Position numbers and translations under genes: made by a program. Positions 21,040 to 25,300 of a stretch of 25,300 bases of DNA are shown here, one piece after another. Source of the stretch: an uncultured Oscillospiraceae bacterium. Its GTDB lineage: Bacteria; Bacillota; Clostridia; Oscillospirales; Oscillospiraceae. The notes beneath the pieces were generated by a model. The model was not told where the DNA came from, ran no database searches, and saw nothing but the letters and a program-made list of their open reading frames with translations. Each line of letters opens with the position of its first letter. Position 1 is the stretch's first letter. The stretch is taken from contig CAKTRT010000014.1 of the NCBI GenBank assembly GCA_934597535.1, positions 1 to 25,300 of the forward strand, in the 5' to 3' direction.

Positions 21040-22377
21040 ATGAAGCTCAACAACAAGCGCACCATGCTCGTTGGTCTTGCCTTCCTCTCCATCTGCGCCT
21101 TCTGGCAGATGTACGACACTGTCATCCCCAAGATCCTGACCGAGACGTTCCACCTTGACGAAACACTCTCCGGCGCGATCATGGCGGCGGACAATGTGCT
21201 TGCACTGTTCCTGCTGCCGTTTTTCGGCGCGCTGAGCGACCGGACGAACACCAAGCTCGGCCGCCGCATGCCCTATATCCTCTCCGGCACGGCGCTGGCC
21301 GTGGTGCTGATGAACCTCCTGCCGACGTTTGACAACGCCTATGCCGAGAGCGCAAGCGCCACCAAGCTCGCGATGTTCGTCATCACGCTCGGCCTTCTGC
21401 TCATCGCCATGGGCACTTACCGTTCCCCCGCCGTTGCCCTGATGCCGGATGTCACCCCCAAGCCCCTCCGCTCGCGGGCCAACGCCATCATCAATCTCAT
21501 GGGCGCGGCCGGCGGCATTCTGTATCTGATCGTGGCAGCGGTGCTCTACCCCAACAGCAAGCTCGAAGGGCTGACGCACGTGAACTACCAACCGCTTTTT
21601 GTCGTCGTGTCGGTGCTGATGACGGTTTCGGTCATCGTGCTGTACTTCACGACAAACGAGCCGAAGCTCGCGGCGGCGGAGAAGGAATACGAGGCCGAGC
21701 ATCCAGAGCAGCAGCTCGTGGAGGAGGAGCCGGACGGCAGTGAGGAGCTGCCCAAAGAAGTCAAGCGCAGCCTTGTGATGCTGCTGAACTCGATCGCGCT
21801 GTGGTACATCGGCTACAACGCCGTCACCACATGGTGGTCCACCTACGTCGCGCGCGTGATGGGTCAGGGGCTTGGCGGCGCGTCGAAGTGCCTGCTCATC
21901 GCCACCGGCGGCGCCATCGTCTCCTATATCCCCATCGGCCAGCTCGCCTCAAGGATCGGCCGCAAAAAGACCATCTGCGGCGGCGTGATCCTGCTCGCCT
22001 CCTGCTTTCTGGCGGGATACTTCCTCACCACGCGCTTTGACGCCATCAACGGCGTGATGTTCGTGATCTTTGCGCTCGTCGGCCTTGCGTGGGCAGCCAT
22101 CAATGTCAACTCGCTCCCCATGGTCGTTGAAATGTGCAAGGGCAGCGACATCGGTAAATTTACCGGCTACTACTACACCTTTTCCATGGCAGCGCAGGTC
22201 GTCACGCCCATCCTCTCCGGCTGGCTTTTGAAGCGCGTCGGCTACGAAACGCTCTTCCCCTACGCGGCGTTCTTCGTGGCCTGCAGCTTTGTCACCATGC
22301 TCTTCGTCCGCCACGGCGATGTTCGCGCCGAAGCGAAGACCGGCCTTGCCGCCTTCGAGGATATGGACACCGACTGA
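21040..22377 (+). CDS. MFS transporter, GPH/SLC45-like sugar:cation symporter type
   Basis: This 445-residue integral membrane protein has about 12 hydrophobic segments in two halves. The loop between segments 2 and 3 carries GALSDRTNTKLGRRMPYILS, the D+T.t+.GRR.P+I signature of the GPH and SLC45-type symporters. The second half has the weaker equivalent QLASRIGRKKTICGG. A charged central loop (about residues 210-245, EKEYEAEHPEQQLVEEEPDG) joins the halves, and the C-terminus is cytoplasmic and acidic. The transported solute is unknown; sugars or sugar-like compounds are usual for the group. The start at 21040 follows AAAGGAG. The glycerophosphodiesterase gene follows after 41 bases without a visible terminator, so they may be co-transcribed. 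Confidence 0.9.
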   Translation: MKLNNKRTMLVGLAFLSICAFWQMYDTVIPKILTETFHLDETLSGAIMAADNVLALFLLPFFGALSDRTNTKLGRRMPYILSGTALAVVLMNLLPTFDNAYAESASATKLAMFVITLGLLLIAMGTYRSPAVALMPDVTPKPLRSRANAIINLMGAAGGILYLIVAAVLYPNSKLEGLTHVNYQPLFVVVSVLMTVSVIVLYFTTNEPKLAAAEKEYEAEHPEQQLVEEEPDGSEELPKEVKRSLVMLLNSIALWYIGYNAVTTWWSTYVARVMGQGLGGASKCLLIATGGAIVSYIPIGQLASRIGRKKTICGGVILLASCFLAGYFLTTRFDAINGVMFVIFALVGLAWAAINVNSLPMVVEMCKGSDIGKFTGYYYTFSMAAQVVTPILSGWLLKRVGYETLFPYAAFFVACSFVTMLFVRHGDVRAEAKTGLAAFEDMDTD

Positions 22378-22418
22378 TCCCCCGGCCGGCCCATGCCGAT
22401 CGCATTTTGTGATACGCT

Positions 22419-23240
22419 ATGAAGATTCTGCTTTTTGTTATCATTCTCTGTCTCCTCCCCGCGCTCGCCGGATGCTTTATGCTCCGCGTGCGGCGCGGGC
22501 AGGACGCCATGGCTCCGCTGCGAAAATTCCGCTACGCGCACCGCGGCCTGTATGACCCCGACGCCGGCGTGCCCGAAAATTCCCTCCCTGCTTTTTCCCG
22601 TGCCATCACGCACGGCTTTGGCGCGGAGCTGGACGTGCACCTGCTGCGCGACGGCTCGCTCGCCGTCTTTCACGACAGCGCCCTTGCGCGCATGACCGGC
22701 CGCGGCGGGTATCTGGAAGATCTGAGCGCGCCGGAGCTTTCCGCCTGCTTTCTCGGCGGCACGCAGGAGAGCATCCCTGAATTTCGGGACGTTCTCTCCC
22801 TTTTCGAGGGCACAGGTCTTCCCCTCATCGTCGAGCTCAAGAGCTTCCGCGGCAACTGCGCGGCGCTGTGCGCGCGCACGATGGCGGAGCTGGATCGTTT
22901 CCATGTGCCCTACTGCGTCGAATCCTTCGATCCCCGCTGCGTCCGCTGGCTCCGCAAGCACCGTCCCGAAGTCATCCGCGGCCAGCTCTCGTCGGACTTC
23001 ACGCGCGACCGCACCGGCAACGGCCCCGTGATGGACTTTCTCGCGGCAAAGCTGCTGCTGAATTTCTACAGCCGCCCCGACTTTATCGCCTACCATTTTG
23101 AAGACCGCCGCCGCGCGCCGCTGCGTCTCTGCCAGAAGCGCGGCGCCCAGCTCGTCTACTGGACCATCCGCTCGCGGCAGGATCTCGACACGGCGGAACG
23201 CGAGGGCGCGATCCCCATCTTTGAGCATTTTCTACCCTGA
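22419..23240 (+). CDS. Glycerophosphodiester phosphodiesterase, membrane-anchored
   Basis: This 273-residue protein hydrolyses glycerophosphodiesters to glycerol-3-phosphate and an alcohol. Catalytic blocks of the GDPD TIM barrel are visible: His41-Arg42 in RYAHRGLYD, Glu53-Asn54 in VPENSLPAF, metal ligands Glu70 and Asp72 in GAELDVHLLRDG, and His85 in AVFHD. Later strands include LIVELKSF, VESFDPRCVRWLRKHRP and VYWTIRSRQDLDTAEREGA. The first 20 residues are hydrophobic (MKILLFVIILCLLPALAGC). This is either a membrane anchor followed by RVRRGQ or a lipoprotein signal, since L-A-G-C19 fits a lipobox. It probably acts on phospholipid or teichoic-acid-derived headgroups outside the membrane. Confidence 0.92.
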   Translation: MKILLFVIILCLLPALAGCFMLRVRRGQDAMAPLRKFRYAHRGLYDPDAGVPENSLPAFSRAITHGFGAELDVHLLRDGSLAVFHDSALARMTGRGGYLEDLSAPELSACFLGGTQESIPEFRDVLSLFEGTGLPLIVELKSFRGNCAALCARTMAELDRFHVPYCVESFDPRCVRWLRKHRPEVIRGQLSSDFTRDRTGNGPVMDFLAAKLLLNFYSRPDFIAYHFEDRRRAPLRLCQKRGAQLVYWTIRSRQDLDTAEREGAIPIFEHFLP

Positions 23241-23251
23241 GAGGGTTTTTT
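23233..23251 (+). terminator. Weak terminator-like hairpin after the phosphodiesterase gene
   Basis: ACCCT-GAG-AGGGT followed by a run of T overlaps the stop codon of the phosphodiesterase gene. The stem is only 5 bp with a 3-base loop, so it may at most attenuate transcription into the acyltransferase-ligase pair. Confidence 0.35.
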
Positions 23252-23302
23252 ACCGGAAGATTTGGAAGAAAAGAAGCAAAAAACCGGAAAGGAACAGACT
23301 TT

Positions 23303-24181
23303 ATGTCAGAACAGAAAAGGCGCTGGGGCGACCGGCGCGACGCAGTGCTGCTGCGGGATGTGGATTCGCTGCACTTTATCATGGGCATCATCTATCCCAA
23401 CCGCGCGGACAACGAGGCCTATATCGCCGAGCGCGTGGATCTGGGGCCCATCAAGGACTACATTGCGACGAAAAACTACGAGGGCATCCCGTTCAAGTAC
23501 ACGTTTTTCCACGTGATCCTGACGGCGCTTGTCAAAACCGTCACGCTGCGCCCCAAGCTCAACCGTTTTTACGCGAACGAAAACTACTATCAGCGCAACA
23601 AGGTGACGGCGGGCTTCATCATCAAAAAGGAATTTTCCGACGGCAGCGAGGAGGCCGTGGCGCTGCTGGAGGCCAAGCCGGACGCAACGATCGACACCAT
23701 CCACGAGGAGATCCACAGAGAGGTCGCCTCCTGCCGCGAGCAGAAGAAGGTCAACACGACCGACAACAGCATGAACATCCTCAATAAGATGCCGCGCTTT
23801 TTGGCTAAGGCGGCGATCCACTTCATCCGTTGGCTCGACAAGCACGGCTGGTGCCCTGATTTCCTCATCGGAAAGGATCCGAACTACAGCTCGGTCTTTC
23901 TCTCCAACCTCGGCTCCATCCGCTTAAAGAGCGGTTACCATCACCTGACGAACTGGGGCACGAGCTCGCTGTTCTGCATCATCGGCGAAAAGAAGTGGAC
24001 GCCGGTGTACGACGAGCACGGTCTGGTCGAGATGCGCGAGACAGTGGATCTCGGCCTTACCGTGGACGAGCGCATTGCCGACGGCTTCTATTACGCAAAG
24101 AGCGTGCGCCTTTTCAAATACCTTTTGGAGCACCCCGTGCTTTTGGAAAAACCGCTTTCGGAGGAAGCAGACTATGAATGA
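23303..24181 (+). CDS. Stand-alone acyltransferase of the 2-oxoacid dehydrogenase E2 / CAT-like fold
   Basis: This 292-residue protein has the E2 catalytic fold but no lipoyl or peripheral-subunit-binding domain. Recognisable blocks are LRPKLNRFYANENYYQRNKV (85-104), SVFLSNLGSIRLKSGYHHLT (197-216), NWGTSSLFCIIG, and VDLGLTVDERIADGFYYAKS (248-267). In true E2 enzymes the last block reads DHRxxDG with a catalytic histidine; here it is DERIADG, with glutamate in its place. I recall the same Glu in clostridial homologues, so it is a subfamily feature rather than damage. His213/His214 are alternative catalytic candidates. The gene overlaps the acyl-CoA ligase gene by 8 bases, so the two proteins probably act together, the ligase supplying an acyl thioester or adenylate. 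Substrates are unknown. Confidence 0.8.
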   Translation: MSEQKRRWGDRRDAVLLRDVDSLHFIMGIIYPNRADNEAYIAERVDLGPIKDYIATKNYEGIPFKYTFFHVILTALVKTVTLRPKLNRFYANENYYQRNKVTAGFIIKKEFSDGSEEAVALLEAKPDATIDTIHEEIHREVASCREQKKVNTTDNSMNILNKMPRFLAKAAIHFIRWLDKHGWCPDFLIGKDPNYSSVFLSNLGSIRLKSGYHHLTNWGTSSLFCIIGEKKWTPVYDEHGLVEMRETVDLGLTVDERIADGFYYAKSVRLFKYLLEHPVLLEKPLSEEADYE

Positions 24182-25300
24182 CACCATCGTAAAAACCCCA
24201 TGGAAGGATTATCTCGGCGAAGTGCCGATGCACCTCGACTATTTTGACGGCTCGATGTTCGAGGCTGTGGAGAACATCGCCAAAAAATATCCCAACTACA
24301 CCGCCTTCACCTTTATGGGCAAATCGACCTCCTATCGCCGCCTCATTCAGGAAACGGAGCAGTGCGCCAAGGCGCTCAAGACCATCGGCGTGCGCGAGGG
24401 TGATAAGGTGACCATCGCCATGCCAAACTGCCCGCAAGCCATCTATATGTTCTATGCCGTCAACCTCGTCGGCGCAGTGGCGAACATGATCCACCCGCTC
24501 TCGGCGGAAAAGGAGATCGAGTTCTATCTCAACGCCTCGGAGAGCGTCGCCGCCGTCACGCTCGACCAGTTCTACAACAAATTCGAGCGCATCCGCGAAA
24601 ACACCAAGGTCGTCAACATGATCATCGCCAGCGTGCGCGACGAACTGTCCCCGCCCATCAAGGCCGGCTATATGCTCACCGAGGGCCGCAAGATCGAGAA
24701 GATCCCCGAGGACGCGCCGGTCATCATGTGGAAGGACTTCATGCGCCTGTCCCGCTCCTGCTACTACAAGACCTATAAGGTCAAGCGCGTGGGCGCCGAC
24801 CCCGCCGTCATTCTCTACTCCGGCGGCACGACCGGCACGACGAAGGGCATCGTGCTGACGAACAAGAACTTCAACGCCCTCGGCCAGCAGGTCATCGCGG
24901 CAAACCCGATGTTCCGCCCCGGCGACCGCATGCTCGCGGCAATGCCGCTGTTCCACGGCTTCGGTCTCGGCGTGTGCGTGCACACGATGCTCTCGCAGGG
25001 CGGCCGCTGCATCCTGATCCCGCGCTTTACGGCCAAGAGCTACGCCAAGCAGATCGTGAAGTACAGGTGCAACTTTATTGCCGGCGTGCCGACGCTCTAC
25101 GAGGCGCTGCTCCGTCTTCCCAGCATGGACGGCGCGGACCTGAGCTCGCTCAAGGGCGTCTTCTCCGGCGGCGACAGTCTGTCGATCGAGCTGAAGAAGA
25201 AGTTCGACAAATTCCTCTACGACCACAAGGCCTCCATTCAGGTGCGCGAGGGCTACGGCACGACCGAGACGGTCACGGCCTGCTGCCTGACGCCGCCGCA
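24174..25300 (+). CDS. AMP-dependent acyl-CoA synthetase/ligase, 3'-truncated by the window edge
   Basis: The first 375 residues of an adenylate-forming enzyme of the ANL superfamily are present, and the frame is open to the edge. It starts MNDTIVKTPWKDYLGEVPMH at an ATG 8 bases before the end of the acyltransferase gene, with GGAGGA upstream. The P-loop motif YSGGTTGTTKG is at residues 215-225, the aromatic-rich AMPLFHGFGLGV block at about 259-270, AGVPTLYEALLRLP around 303, and the adenine-binding motif EGYGTTET at 359-366. It activates a carboxylic acid with ATP, then usually transfers it to CoA. A long-chain or medium-chain fatty acid is the likeliest substrate from overall resemblance, but the acid-binding pocket is not diagnostic by eye. 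Confidence 0.92.
   Translation, partial: MNDTIVKTPWKDYLGEVPMHLDYFDGSMFEAVENIAKKYPNYTAFTFMGKSTSYRRLIQETEQCAKALKTIGVREGDKVTIAMPNCPQAIYMFYAVNLVGAVANMIHPLSAEKEIEFYLNASESVAAVTLDQFYNKFERIRENTKVVNMIIASVRDELSPPIKAGYMLTEGRKIEKIPEDAPVIMWKDFMRLSRSCYYKTYKVKRVGADPAVILYSGGTTGTTKGIVLTNKNFNALGQQVIAANPMFRPGDRMLAAMPLFHGFGLGVCVHTMLSQGGRCILIPRFTAKSYAKQIVKYRCNFIAGVPTLYEALLRLPSMDGADLSSLKGVFSGGDSLSIELKKKFDKFLYDHKASIQVREGYGTTETVTACCLTPP

Overview
The window looks like a chromosomal segment of a GC-rich, amino-acid-fermenting member of the Clostridia, probably an Oscillospiraceae-type gut anaerobe. The grounds are an oxygen-sensitive 2-hydroxyglutarate pathway for glutamate fermentation, strong AGGAGG-type ribosome binding sites, sigma-A-like promoters and a PBSX-type phage block. 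The taxonomic placement is inference; no rRNA or other marker gene is present.

Layout. (1) 1-5378, minus strand: the glutamate fermentation operon gctA-gctB-gcdA-hgdC-hgdA, in the gene order known from Acidaminococcus fermentans. It has a good promoter at 5350-5378 and runs off the left edge inside hgdA. Together these genes activate 2-hydroxyglutarate as its CoA ester, dehydrate it to glutaconyl-CoA and decarboxylate that to crotonyl-CoA. (2) 5518-19835, minus strand: a tightly packed block of about 20 genes for a contractile-tailed, phage-like particle. In transcription order it holds terminase (small, large), portal, XkdF-like head protein, decoration protein, capsid, connectors, sheath, tube, frameshifted tail chaperones, a very short protein where a tape measure is expected, LysM protein, tail hub, spike, gp25-like wedge, baseplate J, gp48-like protein, XhlA, two small membrane proteins and an M15 endolysin. 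It ends at a strong terminator. (3) 19836-20228: a gene-free stretch with a 107-bp tandem repeat whose hairpin shows a compensatory base change. (4) 20163-20944, minus strand: a HAD phosphatase with its own promoter and terminator. (5) 20971-25300, plus strand: an MFS transporter, a glycerophosphodiester phosphodiesterase, a stand-alone E2-like acyltransferase and an overlapping AMP-dependent acyl-CoA ligase that runs off the right edge.

The most interesting object is the phage-like block. It follows the B. subtilis PBSX gene order but has no integrase, repressor, replication gene or recognisable tail fibre. Its small terminase lacks the usual N-terminal DNA-binding part, while the large terminase keeps its ATPase and nuclease motifs. 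Every gene is open, and many overlap by ATGA or TGATG. A ~14 kb packaging, structure and lysis cluster sitting between two complete host transcription units is what a domesticated gene-transfer-agent or PBSX-like particle would look like. A degraded prophage is the main alternative. The tail chaperone pair carries a textbook -1 slippery heptamer (A AAA AAA), and the near-absence of a tape measure predicts an unusually short tail.
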